Of a stretch of DNA of 64,000 nucleotides, positions 47,751 to 59,474 are shown piece by piece (position 1 is the first letter of the stretch; each line of letters starts with the position of its first letter). Source of the stretch: Schistocephalus solidus (Eukaryota; Platyhelminthes; Cestoda; Diphyllobothriidea; Diphyllobothriidae); the NCBI GenBank assembly GCA_017591395.1, contig WEDG01000313.1, positions 124,001 to 188,000 of the forward strand, read 5' to 3'. Position numbers and translations under genes: made by a program. Below the pieces are notes generated by a model. That model did not search any database and was not told the DNA's origin. It saw nothing but the letters and a program-made list of their open reading frames with translations.

Positions 47751-48650
47751 GCGTGCCTTCTTTAAGAGACAGCATTTAACTCCAAATATTGTCACTCTAG
47801 GAGTAGATTACTCAGTGGCAATACTTTATAACGAGGACTGCCACCGACACTGTTTTCCGAGTTTTAGTTCACGTACTATACTTGGAAGCCTGAACCCAGT
47901 TAATGAATTCAGCAGTGAGGACCCCCAGTTAGACGATACCTTCCCTGCATGAGAAGCATTATGTCACCTATACCAGCTCCTACGACCCTATGAAAACGTG
48001 TACCGACGGCGCAAAAGCGAAGTTTTACAGGGATGTGTACGTCCTCCTCGTGTCTATCACGAGAGAGGACAAGCAGGTTATCCATGGTCAACTGAATGCT
48101 CAGTCTTGCCGAGGCCCGAAGACAGCCCCGGCTGGCCACTTGTAAAAGAACACAAAATCGTAGCTATCAGCAGAATACCGTTTGTTTTAAAGCACAAGGA
48201 GGCAGCATGGGCATTCAGCTGGTCAAGTGAGTGGAACGTCCAGAACGGAGTGATTGAAGGAAAGCGAAAATGGCTTGACACGTCAGGGAAAAGACAGCAG
48301 CGTAATACCCAAACACCACTTGTTTGCTCCGAAGAGTAAGCAGGAAATGTGACCCTGGGAGCATGAACAAAACTAAATGTGTCCTTCTTACTACGCATGA
48401 ACGTACATCTTCTTCAAATATTTTGAGCGGAAGAAGTCGCGAGTGTGTCTTTCCGAATTTCCGTAATTGGGGCAATTTAGGAAGCTACTGTGGTTATTCG
48501 TCTAACATGAACTCCACAGATTAATTAATGCTTTTTACAAAAAGACGCTGTACGATCTTGGAAACCAAGTGTTTTCTTCATGAGCACATGAACAGATATG
48601 CCGGTTTAGTTCGGAAATAAGTGGGTCGGGATCATTTATAATGTCCCCCC
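47751..48650. other. No recognised gene
   Basis: An open stretch at 47998-48339 (+) has no recognisable domain. I see no transposon homology. Confidence 0.4.
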
Positions 48651-48663
48651 ACTCACCGCAGTT

Positions 48664-48890
48664 AAAGGGAACAGGAACCGCACGTGATATAGGTGGCTTT
48701 GCTCTAAATTCCAGGGAAATTAAGGAAATGGTTAAGGTTTGAGTGAGGGTTAGGGCTAAATTAATATAAATTTAGAGGAAGGGTGAGCGTTAAGATCAAG
48801 ATTACAATTAGAATTCTCGTTAGATTCGCAAGGCTTGGAGTTCCGGGACGAAATTCAGATGAATTTAATGTGCCCACAGGAACTGGGTTT
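48664..48890 (-). repeat. Telomere-core element, copy
   Basis: The left flank ggaacaggaaccgcacgtga plus ggtggctttgctctaaatt is the reverse complement of the right flanks at 55062-55110 and 7135-7190. The core has ggttaaggtttgagtgaggg and ttagggctaa. A weak right arm, gaatttaatgtgcccacagg, lies at about 48861-48880. Confidence 0.55.
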
Positions 48891-49125
48891 TATTCGCGCT
48901 GACATTTCGGAGGGCTTGACTGGCTCTCCATAGTCAATGCGTTTACTGCCACAGTTTTGAAATTCAAGGAACGACCACCATAGACTGAGGAATCTCAAAC
49001 ACTGAACGACTTAGGCTAGAGGCATGTTATTCAGGCGCCAACTCTATCAGCAGGCCTCTAGACCTTCCAAAGACCTATAAAGTCCTGCACCATTACATAC
49101 ACAAAGACCAGGACAAGATGTTCAC
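48880..49125 (+). pseudogene. Penelope-like element C-terminus, fragment 1
   Basis: One frame reads FEIQGTTTID, then ISNTERLRLEACYSGANSI and RPLDLPKTYKVLHHYIHKD. This matches the C-terminal end of the GIY-YIG part of Penelope-like elements (compare TPNAERFTLETSRH in fragment 2). Upstream parts are missing. Confidence 0.6.
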
Positions 49126-49439
49126 ACCGGACATAAGGAGCATAAGCGAAGACGGCTCCGCAACGAACCCACAGGAAGAGGAGGCAAGCTTACAAGCACT
49201 CTTGACCGATTTGAAGTTGCCCAACACCAGCGGCCATCAAACTGCACAAACATATACACAAGGGCCGAGACAGTGAAAGAAATAAAAATCTATCGTGCAG
49301 TAATCCCTCGAATATAGCGAAGTAGTCTATATATATTTTAGAGTTTCCTTAATAATCCACATATTCTTATAAACCTGCAACTACAATGGAAAACTACAGT
49401 ATTCAGAAAAGCCACCAGCACAACGCAACTACTACAATT

Positions 49440-50090
49440 CAACAGTCATCACACTTTCTCTCATAAACGTAGCTGCGTACGAACACTATTCCGAAGAGTT
49501 GAAAGACATTGCACCACGCCAGTTGAAAAAAGAGCTGAATGACAGTATCTACATGACTTTTTCCGAGATACTGGATACCCAAGCTCTTTTATCAACTAAA
49601 GTAAGTGCCGAGTGAACAGATGACCACCAGAAGAACAACAACCCGAAGTTTGTAGGGCCGTTCCCTATATAAAAGGAGTCTCTGAAGCAATATCTCGACC
49701 GTCATATCCCCCGGAGTAGGCATAGTCCATCCAACCCAGGCAAAGATTCTTCGCTATGGTAAGCAATACAAGTACAGACTGCCCACTACCGAGGTCTCCG
49801 CAATTTTATATCACATATGCTGCAATTATGGGTACTACGACTACTTCGGGGTAACTGGACGAAAATCACAGACCCATCTACATAAGCACAAACTGGCGGC
49901 TCGGGGGCTAGACCCAAACTCAGAGCTTGAAGCCCACATTGGAGAGACTGGTCAAACTTTCGACATTCACGGAGTGACCATCATAGGCCGAGGAACCCCA
50001 AACGCTGAACGATTTACGCTTGAGACAAGCCGACATGTTCAGCCGGTCCTTCAAAACTCCGATCGATATTAGCAGTAAACGGCTTCACAG
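49440..50090 (+). pseudogene. Penelope-like element, RT C-terminus and GIY-YIG endonuclease
   Basis: Broken frames read HKRSCVRTLFRRVERHCTTP, then EQQPEVCRAVPYIKGVSEAI (near 49640-49690), the post-RT linker of Penelope-like elements. After a frameshift come IGIVHPTQAKILR-like residues and the endonuclease, YHICCNYGYYDYFGVTGRK, then LHKHKLAARGLDPNSELEAH, IGETGQTFDIHGVTIIGRG and TPNAERFTLETS. Penelope-like elements are retroelements distinct from LINEs. This copy is truncated and has stops. Confidence 0.75.
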
Positions 50091-50099
50091 TGGAGAGCT

Positions 50100-51220
50100 T
50101 GCCATGTTCTCCGAAACGTCCGCAAAAATACAAACCAGTTTCAGGGAGCACTTGGAATTTAACTGATTTTGGTTAAGTTTAATGTCAGGGTTTAAACACT
50201 GGAGTGCAAGGCCAACTGCATTAGGGGTGGGCGTTTTATTGCGGTGTCTTCTGATGAACTATGTAAAATATTCCGTGCAACATGCCTGGAAAAACCTCTA
50301 AACAAGTAACAAAACAGAAATACTTTAAACTTACGTAGCCAGAATATAAAATATGACCCTCCACTCTCAGGATGACAGATGGGTTTACGTAATAATCAGG
50401 GTAAATTAGGGTTAAGGATTTTTCATTTTTAGATGTTTGCTTTTTTGCTACGCTACACTACTATTCCAGGCCTTTTCCTCGCATGAATTATCAGGCTTTA
50501 AAAATTTCAACGTCCCTTCCAAGAACAACTTTTTCTGACATTGGTGTCCTTACCTACAAAAAGAGCATGTACGGGATGTTTTTGTTGACCCATTTCAGGA
50601 ACTAAAATTGTTTTCACACTGTGCTGATAAATCAAAGAATAAGCAAATGGTATGCGTAAATGGGGAAAGAGCAAACTGATCGAACCCTGAAGACAGTAAG
50701 CTGTAGTAGCCCATAAAAACTGTTTTGTAATTTTGGCCGCGAAACATGGAAGATAAAGGAAACCCCGAAAGGAATCATCAATCACCGGACTCAATATATG
50801 ACTAAGTGTTTTCAGAAAACACAAACACACTGTTTGGAAACGACACTTTGACGGTAGCTTGGGTATTTAGGAAGAACTTGCTGTAAAACTTCCATCACTT
50901 GGTAAAATAAGTATTTTGCGGCATTAGATTCACGGTAGGAGGAATCAAACCGACAGCTGCTCTTTCTCCATATGACAGTAAGCCGAAACCCTAATAATAA
51001 AAACACGAGGCAACGGCATATCTGCAGGCAAAAACTGTCAACTTAAATTCCATGGCAACTGGCCTACGTCCTTCAAACAAAATCTCATGAAGGTGGTATT
51101 CGAACCAATCCACGGTCACTGAAACACCCAGCGGATAATTCCTGACCGATCGAGCCCAGGGAAGAACTCTGGTTTAGTGAATGGAGGCGAATGCTCTGTT
51201 CTCAGGTGTATGCAATAGTA
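50100..51220. other. No recognised gene
   Basis: The open stretch at 50507-50830 (-), 107 codons, is unidentified and lacks domain features. A TTAGGGTTAAGG-like piece occurs at 50405-50417. Confidence 0.4.
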
Positions 51221-51221
51221 A

Positions 51222-51273
51222 GGAAGAAGAAGAAGATGATGATGATGACGATGACGATGACGACGACGACGAC

Positions 51274-51372
<99 letters not shown>

Positions 51373-51378
51373 GATGAA
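51222..51378. repeat. Long GAA/GAC/GAT trinucleotide repeat
   Basis: About 157 bases of GAA, then mixed GAT/GAC, then a long pure GAT run broken by one GGT. It is open in several frames (poly-Asp, poly-Met, poly-Ser, poly-Ile), which is a by-product of the repeat and not evidence of a protein. Confidence 0.97.
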
Positions 51379-51379
51379 G

Positions 51380-53214
51380 ACGGATAAATCACCGAACAAC
51401 TTTATTCATTTTTCTGAGATTGTGAATTTGCACAGGGGTACATCGTCAGAAATGATAGCAGCAACAAAACAGATGACAGTTCTATGGGGGTCATTGATTA
51501 ATCAAAGAACAACGTCACATGTCTGAAGGTAATTGTACTGGGTTCTGTAGAAGGGTGCCAAATAAATACATCCATTGACTAGGTTCTCATCCGGGGCCAA
51601 ACCTCCGACATGTTCTCAGCTTGCCATGTTTCCGGCTTGTGCCATCATGTTGGTGACTGCGAAGTTGGACTCGTAAGCCGTTTGGAAATTGTGATTAGCC
51701 CTTATCGATACTTATTTATCCCGTTGCACAGCCTGCTTATGGTCGTGTTTGCACGATCCGTGCATGCGTTAAGTCTGAACTGTGCAATTTCAAGGACAGT
51801 TTAGGCCCGGGATACGATACGCTACGCAGGAACATACTTGTTCTTCCAACTAACCCGACAATGATTTCGGTTGCGGGACATGTGACCACAAAGAAACTTT
51901 GGTTCGGTTGATGTAGCCTCAAAAACAGCCGCACGCAGTACAACCCAAAATATTTCTTGAGGTCGCTGCCGCCACATTGATTTTCCGAAAAGAGTTATCA
52001 AAGTAATTGTGACTTGAGTTAATGGCGGATATTAGATTATCACGGGATCAATAGATGTATCGATCTTTCGCCCGCGCAATCACCTGCAAATGTTTAATGC
52101 TGTTCATAGACAGGCCATTGCTAATTGCTTACCTCTAACATTTCCGAAATTTCAGACGAGTAAGCTGGTTGTTCTGCCTTTCTACCATTGCACATCTTGG
52201 TATAATGAGGTAGCTGAAACTCTACTCCTTGACTTCATTTCCAAAATATATACTTATTATGTAGCTGGTTAATTTTTATGTGGTTGCACAAATGGGTGGT
52301 CATATTTTCAACCCAAAGCTAGCAAATGCACCTCAATCCTGGCCGCTTTGCGAGCACACATTTTTGTTACGCATCGACCGTGTCGGTCATCCGAAAATCT
52401 AGTGCACTGTGGCTGGAGCCCTCGTAAATATCCGTCATGTATGCCTACCCCACCCACACTGGGTCCACCCACTGACACATTGCTTAGGTTTATTAGGTCA
52501 TAGGCGCGTATCTAACAGCCTACAGTGGCCGCCAAAACTTGGGCATCCATTACACCATGATACTTGATATACACCTATAACGGCGCCCCTCTTCTGACTC
52601 GGCATGCGTGACAAGTAGGTCGAATCAAGCAGGGTCGCACTGCCGCAGGAAGGTCTGCACGTGTCCTAACCTACGCGTGTAGCAAACCCTCGATAGAGGC
52701 TTTTACGAACGATCAGTCACTGTGGCCAATCTCATGTCGAGTTGCCCATTAACGTAATAATATGATTCGTCTCGGAACTGACGGTCAGGCTAAAATCATA
52801 TAATCTCTATGAAATTTTTGCCAAAAGGAATGCTGGCATTCACCCTCGATGCAGCCTGTCACATACGGTGTAAAGACCAGGTTGCATGTGGTACGTGTGG
52901 AAGGTTTTTTAACCTTCTGTCAACTACTGCTCTCTTGCCCTATTAAAATCATCTTGTTTTTTCTTGTCATCGGAGCATTCTGAGTGTTGAAGAGGAACTT
53001 GAACTTTATCAAGATTAGGGTTGTTTCACTGTTTGGTTTAACTCATGAGGAAACGGAGGACGTAATCTTTCTCAAAGACCCAACCATGGTTTACCGTGAC
53101 TGCTAAACCATTAATATATAGACATAGGTGTGTGTGCTTTCAGCTAAATGCATTCTGATCTATCTCGATAAACTTCCCGCAAAGGGCAAACTGTTATATG
53201 CAGAAGAAGATTAC
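51380..53214. other. No recognised gene
   Basis: Mostly unique-looking DNA, with a more GC-rich stretch near 52310-52700. No domain or repeat identified. Confidence 0.4.
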
Positions 53215-53372
53215 CCACAATGAGAATGGAGACAAGAATGGACAGTTGTGGTTTTACAGCTGTAATCAGTCAGCCATTCCCATCCTCCGGTTGTGCAGGA
53301 CCTGAGGTCCGAACCCATGACATCTTCGTAAGAAGTCCAACGCCTTAATAATTGAGCCACGGGGTTATTATC
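53215..53372 (-). mobile_element. SINE family A, head and partial body
   Basis: On the minus strand: cgtggctcaattattaaggc (A box), the anticodon-like ggacttcttacgaag, the B-box-like catgggttcggacc, then ggctgactgattacagctgt and gtccattcttgtctc. It is 3' truncated and diverged. Confidence 0.75.
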
Positions 53373-54888
53373 TGGTCCATTGCAATCGCGTTTATTATCA
53401 ATGGAATAGTGGTGCTCCCAAATTGCTTTACCAGGAATAATCGTACCCGCTAGCAGCCGCACAACACTCGTACTGTACTCAGAAGAACATTACCGACAAC
53501 TAATACATGTTTTGGTGTGCTGTGAATTTGGGAAGCCCGTTTCTAGAGTACTTTTTACCTTATTTTCAAGTGGTACTGTTGACAGAAGAGCAATGTCCAC
53601 CTTATTATAATGGTTTTTTGGCTTAATTAACTGGACTTTTAGGAGTATGGTTCCCCAAAAGCAAACCGAAATTTGGGTTATTACAACGCTAGCATAGCAC
53701 GCTTCTAGATAGTTATATTTGGAGCAACCTTGACAGAGTTTATGCATATCGGCTCCACATTAAACCACGCTGTAGAACCTAGCGAGGTCAAGATTGGTAC
53801 GCATGCATATTTCTTCTGCTTCTGTGTTAGAGTACTGCTAAAAGTTCAGGTTCAAACTCACCATGAGGTTGACTGACCCGTTGAAATGGTGCAAGGATAC
53901 AGTTGGTGACCCAACTCCTGAAATATGCGTAAATTAGCGGAAAGTCACTGTTCAATCTGGAAGCATTCCGAAAACATCCATCAAAACACAAAACTAATAA
54001 TCAACAACCTCCAATTAGCTGAAAACACAAAATAAATATCACAAGTACAGTTTTATTGAGCAGGAAATGTCGACGGAAATGGCAAAACGTGAAAATTCCT
54101 GCTACATGAGTAGACTCCAGTTTTCTTAGTGCAAAATATTTGCCTAAGCAACTAACCAACTAACGTAACCGACCAAGTAACTTTTGAAAAATTCTTTTTC
54201 TACCTATATTTCCATTAAGTATCTACTAAATATCCTACAAAGGCAAGAGCTTAATGTACAGTCATATGTTGCAAACATTTGTTTGCAAGAAATCGATATG
54301 ATTGGTCTATTTTTGTTCAAAATATGATTGATTAAATACAAGGGGCAGTCACTTGACTTGCTTAGAGAGGCATCGCAGGAATAAAAGTTTTGATAAGTAC
54401 GCATGTTGACAGACCGATCAGTTAATTGTGGATATCTGCAGTATTACACCCTCTCCAGGAACTCTCCTGGATGCAAGCCTCTTAGCCAGATCCTGATGGC
54501 ATCTTCGTGAGCCAGGGCGCCGACACTTACAAGATCGACTGTGTTCTTCATTGTCTCGCATCTGTTAACGACCATAGTTTACTATCCTGGGAATGGCATT
54601 GGCCAATCGGGTTACGAGACATGCCCGTTGCATCCTGAGACCCTCGCAGCCAGTCACATAGTGGAACGTATTGACGCAGGAAGGGATACCGATACAGGCG
54701 AGGAGGTCTGCAATGACCATTTCTAGGTTATTAGGAATTGCCAGCCAGCCATAGCCAAAGCCAGGTTTGGATGAACAAAGATTCGAACCAAGGCTTTGGG
54801 TTACTGCTGCTGGTCGTGCGAGAGCACGGTTCTAAGTACCGGTCGGAATTGCTTGTCTGCTCCCTTGCTCCGACAGGACATGGTAATA
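53373..54888. other. Mostly unrecognised; short open frame at 54444-54575 (-)
   Basis: The 43-codon frame at 54444-54575 (-) runs from MVVNRCETMKNTVDLVS to WLRGLHPGEFLERV*. A second frame just upstream (54725 to about 54560) reads LEMVIADLLACIGIPSCVN. Composition is coding-like, but I know no matching family. It may be an exon or an unclassified transposon piece. Confidence 0.25.
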
Positions 54889-55110
54889 GGAACAGGTGAC
54901 CTTGTGCTAAATTCTTCGAAGGTAAACTATTCCCGAGCCCTAGCATTAAAAGGATCACCCTAACGAAAACCTATCCTTAACCTTATCTTCCCTTACGCTT
55001 AACTTAGCCCCAACTTTAATACAAACCCCAATCATAACCTTTATCCTAACTCTAATTTTCCAAGAATTTAGTGCAAAGACACCTGCATTGCGGACGGTTC
55101 ATGTTCCCGA
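54889..55110 (+). repeat. Telomere-core element with inverted ends (best copy)
   Basis: The left arm caggtgaccttgtgctaaat (54893 onward) and the right arm tttagtgcaaagacacctg (ending 55085) are complementary at 20 of 24 positions over 54893-54916 and 55062-55085. Between them lies a degenerate CCTAA tract (cctatccttaaccttatc, taacctttatcctaactc). The right flank cggacggttcatgttcccg is shared with 7160-7180 and, inverted, 48664-48685. Confidence 0.68.
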
Positions 55111-56683
55111 GCTGTGCCTGGTGCTCATATAAGCATTCCATGCATATACTAGATGACCTAACCCATACAATGCGTCATAAAAAGCTTGGTGAGACGTTTA
55201 GCATATATTTAATCTTGTTGAGTGGTTTTGAGGCTCAAAATGCCTTTTGCTAACCAATACATGTCCAATCTTATATATTGAAGGGAAACAGGCAGGATTT
55301 GGGGGGAAATCGGAGATTGACGGACATCTAAGAAATTTATCTGCTATTTAATATCACATAGCGAAGTTCATAATGAATTGTGCCATAAAATAGCATAAAT
55401 ACAAGCAAGAAAGGTTTCAAATACATCTCTTTTTGAACCGGAAATTTTGATCTTAATTCCGGGGAAATCAGGTGAAGAAAAGGGTAAGGAACGGCATTCT
55501 CTCCAAAACAAGCAAATAATTCAGCTTCAAAAATTATGTTGTGCAAAGTTCTGACGTTTTTTTTTCCAACAATACGCAGGAAACAATTTGTTTACCAGTA
55601 TGTTTGTTTAACTACGTCGAAAATGAAGACTGTTAAAATAATACGTACAAGATATTGTGGAGATGGACTAATAAATCATCAATATTAAGGATGGAGAATG
55701 CGACAAGATACTTTTTGTATAATATAGTTTCCACTTATCCGGAATTTAGAAAGGCAATGGGCAGTTTTTGCAAAATTTTAGCATATATTCAGATACCCTG
55801 TCGTATATTTGCAATCTTAGAACGGAGCATTAAGGAAAAAGAATATATCAAAAATGATGCCATATCAAGCGAAAAAGTGCGTTCTTTCATGTTCAGCAGA
55901 AAATGCGTTACTTATTTTCAAGGAAGTCAAGAAACTGATAGAACTCCCACATTTTAACCTTGACTTAACCTTGGAAAAAGGTAAAGTCCGCATATATTCG
56001 TCAGTGATATATCTGATAAACGCTCTTTTTAAATGGGTAACTTATTATTAAACGTTTTTAATTGATTATAATTGTCAACTTTTGTTGTGGACATTCATTT
56101 GCCTTGTCAATGTGTTTTCATATTTGGCTGAATCTAAAATTAACGACGCAAATGGCCATCTTAAGTAAAAGGAATATACAAAAGCTAACTGCTTTGGAAA
56201 ATGCTTTAAAGAAATATCGGATTTCTTAGGTTTTGATAAACAAATAGAACAGGAGCTTAACTTATTGCCAGTCGATATGAAACAATGAAGATCATGAAAT
56301 ATTTATCAGTATTTCCAGGACGATCTGAAAGTACTTGTAATTTAATACCAGTAATGCTTATGAAAAATGGCAAAATGATATTTCTTTTAATATTACGCAA
56401 AATAGGTATGCTTACGCTATCACCTGGTAGTTCTATTTATCTTTAATCATCATAATAACAACATTTTTTGACGTTTTCAGAATTTGCCGCTTTTTAAAAA
56501 GTTAGCGTTTCGCAAAAAGTAATATGACGTTTCACACATCCATTTTTAAAGTCGCTTGAGGTTGTTCAATTTTATTTCAAAGCTTTGGTACACGTGTTGA
56601 TACGGGTTTGCTAGTGATTATCAATCTTTCGTAAATTTCAGCATTTTGCATGAATTAGATGTTGTACTGGAGATACCACCTTA
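55111..56683. other. No recognised gene
   Basis: Very AT-rich. The open stretch at 55655-55957 (+) is Lys/Ile-rich with no motif. Confidence 0.4.
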
Positions 56684-56780
56684 CTACAGGTGGCTTTGAG
56701 TTCAAGTTCAGGGATTCTGAGGTTACGGTTGGGGAGCGGAAAGGGATACCCCGTTGAATTTAGCGCAAGGTCACCTGTAG
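56684..56780. repeat. Telomere-core element, short copy
   Basis: Left arm ctacaggtggctttgagttc (56684) and right arm tagcgcaaggtcacctgtag (ending 56780) are inverted. The short core ggttacggttggggagcgg is weakly TTAGGG-like. Confidence 0.6.
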
Positions 56781-56783
56781 TAT

Positions 56784-56799
56784 GGGGGGGGGGGGGGGG
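56784..56799 (+). repeat. G16 run
   Basis: Sixteen consecutive G, just after the telomere-core element. Confidence 0.95.
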
Positions 56800-57839
56800 A
56801 GGAGGTACGCATAGTCGTATCTGCCGCTAGCTGTCATTCGGTGGCATCGAAGACGAGAAACTGAACCCAAGTCGCACCGGGACAATCAGTGAACACCAAA
56901 CCAACGCTATTTAATAGTTCTGACCACAAACAACAAAACAAAGGACTCGTGGTTCTAGGTTAGAGTGTCTATCCTAACACCCAGTGACAAGTTTCGATAG
57001 GTCTGTATAAAACGTCAAACGTGACAAAAGCAGCAGTGGTGTCAGACCTAAAAATAAATATTTAATTCTAACCTGTTCTCGAATTTTTTAACGACTAAAT
57101 GTCTCAAAAGCTGGGTACAATAGCGCGGCAAAGTATCAAGTTAGAGTCGGAAATAAGTAGAAGACAGGAGGAAGCTATTTACAAGTAAACTTAACTCGAG
57201 GCTGAACTGCGCTCCGAAGCATCCAAAAGATACACCCACAGCCTCTCTATCGGATTTTGCGGCTTGTTTTGCTGTAAAGTATATATGAGTGGCCCCTTAA
57301 GTTCACCAGTATTCCAACTCTCACCGTTTACCAAATGTCAGGCATCAGGCGAGATGAAGGACAAAAGTATGCCTACATCAGAAGATTGCAGTTTAGTGTG
57401 AACCTGCCTGAGGGTTGGCTCCACTGATGGCATGAGCTACAAGCTTTCCAACTTTTGCACAAGCACACGCACATGTCTCGATGTAGAGGTGTGTTTGGTG
57501 ATGTGTATGATGACCTTCACTTTCATCTCTGAAGTTGACCCTTGGAGAAAAGACAAACCGATGCAGTTTGCATAAGTCGGCTGGGTATTCATATCATTGT
57601 ATTCTTGCTGATACTTTAAATGGAGATGACATTCTTTAAGCCGAACAAACAGCTGTTTAGGAAACAGGCTATTAGGGTTATTGAAAGTTTTTCGATCAGC
57701 CCAGACATACATTTCACTGAAAGTTCATGTACCCTGTGAATCCGGCTAAGATGCAGTGAAAGACAAACATTGCGACCAATCAGGGGATGGCAATAAGCCA
57801 TCAGGGGGACGTGGGAATGCATTAGGGATTATAAAATAC
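56800..57839. other. No recognised gene
   Basis: Unique-looking sequence. The open stretch at 57437-57712 (-) is unidentified. Confidence 0.4.
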
Positions 57840-58850
57840 AGTAGATTCCTCACCTCATTAAATTTCGATTGAAATTTGGAAATGTTTTTCCAATGAAAAT
57901 AAATTACTTAAATAGGTTTGTTTTCCTACCTATCTTGCAGCCCAATCCCAAGATATTTCTGTCACAGTAGGATGCTGGTTTTTGAACATGTTTCATTCTT
58001 ATCACCTGCAAAAAGTATACTCTGTAAAACTGGCTACTTAAATAGTACTTATTTTTCTCACTGCTTTTCACGGTCCTTGAAATTCAAATATAATTTATAG
58101 AAAACATGCACAAAATATTCTGTCTTATACTCTTTGGCAGCAAATTGCGTCTTCGTCATTTTTTATCTTGAAGAAGGGTATCTTTGGGTTTTAAAAAATG
58201 TTTCTAATTATGATGATTTTTTATACAGTTAAATATTTTTTATAATATAACAAATCCAAAATTATTTTAATATTACCTATCATTTATACAATATAATCTA
58301 TATCTATTGCAAAATATTATGAGAAATTTGTGAGCTCGTCCTCTTAACTTAGAGAAATGCCTCATTCTCCTTACACAGGATGCATATAGTATGAAGTTTG
58401 GAAACTTTTAATGCAAATGCAACAGCCGGCAGGGTTAAAAATTATTCGGCAATTTAGAAACTCTTTTATCACCGAAATTTACGCTTTTTCATGTTTAAAA
58501 TTTGTCAAAAACACAATTTTCTACTAAACGAGTATGAGAAAGAATATTTACCTGCATGATTTCTATAAAACATGTTGCAATTTATAAGAAAGTAAAAATC
58601 ACTGAGGAAAATATATATTACTAAATTAGCCATTTTTGCAGAGTGTACTTTTGCAGGCAGTCAAAAAGGAGCTCCGTCAAAAGCCGACATTCCACTCTGA
58701 CTGAAGTATCTTGGGAGTGGGCTGCAAGACAGTCAGTATAACAAATCTAGTTAAGTAATTGGTTTTGATCTCAAACACATTTTCAAATTTTGGTCGACAT
58801 TTCACGAGATAGGGAATCTAGGCGTGCTAGCGGTGCACAGGTGCTTCCAG
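57840..58850 (+). repeat. AT-rich long repeat C, copy 1
   Basis: Shares ordered blocks with 61430-62240 and 63060-63425: ccaagatatttctgtcacag, ctggctacttaaatag, tcttgaagaagggtatcttt, a tttttgcagagtgtac / gctccgtcaaaagccgacat block, and agttaagtaattggttttga. It has no coding capacity and looks like an old dispersed or segmental repeat. Confidence 0.65.
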
Positions 58851-58919
58851 AACAGGCTGGTCCTGTACTGATTTATCAAATGTCGGTGATCTTGGTAGCT
58901 CTAGAGTTTTCCGTCTGTT

Positions 58920-59474
58920 ATGTCATTGGCCGTTGAAAATCAAAGAGAGTTGGATCTAGAGCCTATTCCTTCCACTGAGATGAAATGCAATCCACCAAAT
59001 CTACATTCGTTTTTTTGCCTCAACCTCACCTTTTTCCCACTTCCACATATGCGCGAATTCCGCCAAATGAGGCAAAAGCTTCATGACCTTAACTACGCTG
59101 AGGCAAAAGCGCTGTTAAGATGGATTTGCGTAAAACAGTCTGTCTCCTATGATTCCGTAGAAAACTTCTTCACTGGGACTGCTCTTAAAGTAGGCAATTT
59201 TCAAGAACAGTTCCTTATACACATTTGCGCTTTTCTCCAAACCAACAGGCAAGTTTGGTGGGTGGGTGTGTGGGGAGGGGGGGGCGGGAGGCTGACAGTT
59301 TTTTTTCAAGCCGACCTTTTGCTCTCAGCGAGTAACGACACTTTGAAAGTCCAATCACCTGTTTTTAGCCCGAAAGCATCCGCAGTGCTTGTCAGCAGGA
59401 TAAATGAGCCTGGTAAGGTGCAGATTTGCCGCCCCCACCCCCGAAGTATTCGGTTGAAGCACAAACGTCTTTGA
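58920..59474 (+). CDS. Hypothetical open frame, 184 codons, doubtful
   Basis: An uninterrupted frame from ATG to stop: MSLAVENQRELDLEPIPST at the start, HMREFRQMRQKLHDLNYAEA near residue 43, a Gly-rich stretch at the G run near 59280, and a basic end, RSIRLKHKRL. The helical EFRQMRQKLHDLNY part looks the most protein-like. A pyrimidine tract lies before it, and a possible donor (GCGTAAAA) lies near 59130, so a smaller real exon inside is possible. I recognise no family. Length alone makes it the best unknown candidate in the right third. Confidence 0.25.
   Translation: MSLAVENQRELDLEPIPSTEMKCNPPNLHSFFCLNLTFFPLPHMREFRQMRQKLHDLNYAEAKALLRWICVKQSVSYDSVENFFTGTALKVGNFQEQFLIHICAFLQTNRQVWWVGVWGGGGGRLTVFFQADLLLSASNDTLKVQSPVFSPKASAVLVSRINEPGKVQICRPHPRSIRLKHKRL

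Noticed and set aside
51174..51526. Open frames of poly-Asp, poly-Met, poly-Ser and poly-Ile on both strands
   Set aside because: They are produced by the GAT/GAC trinucleotide repeat, which is open in several frames at once. There is no coding signal outside the repeat.
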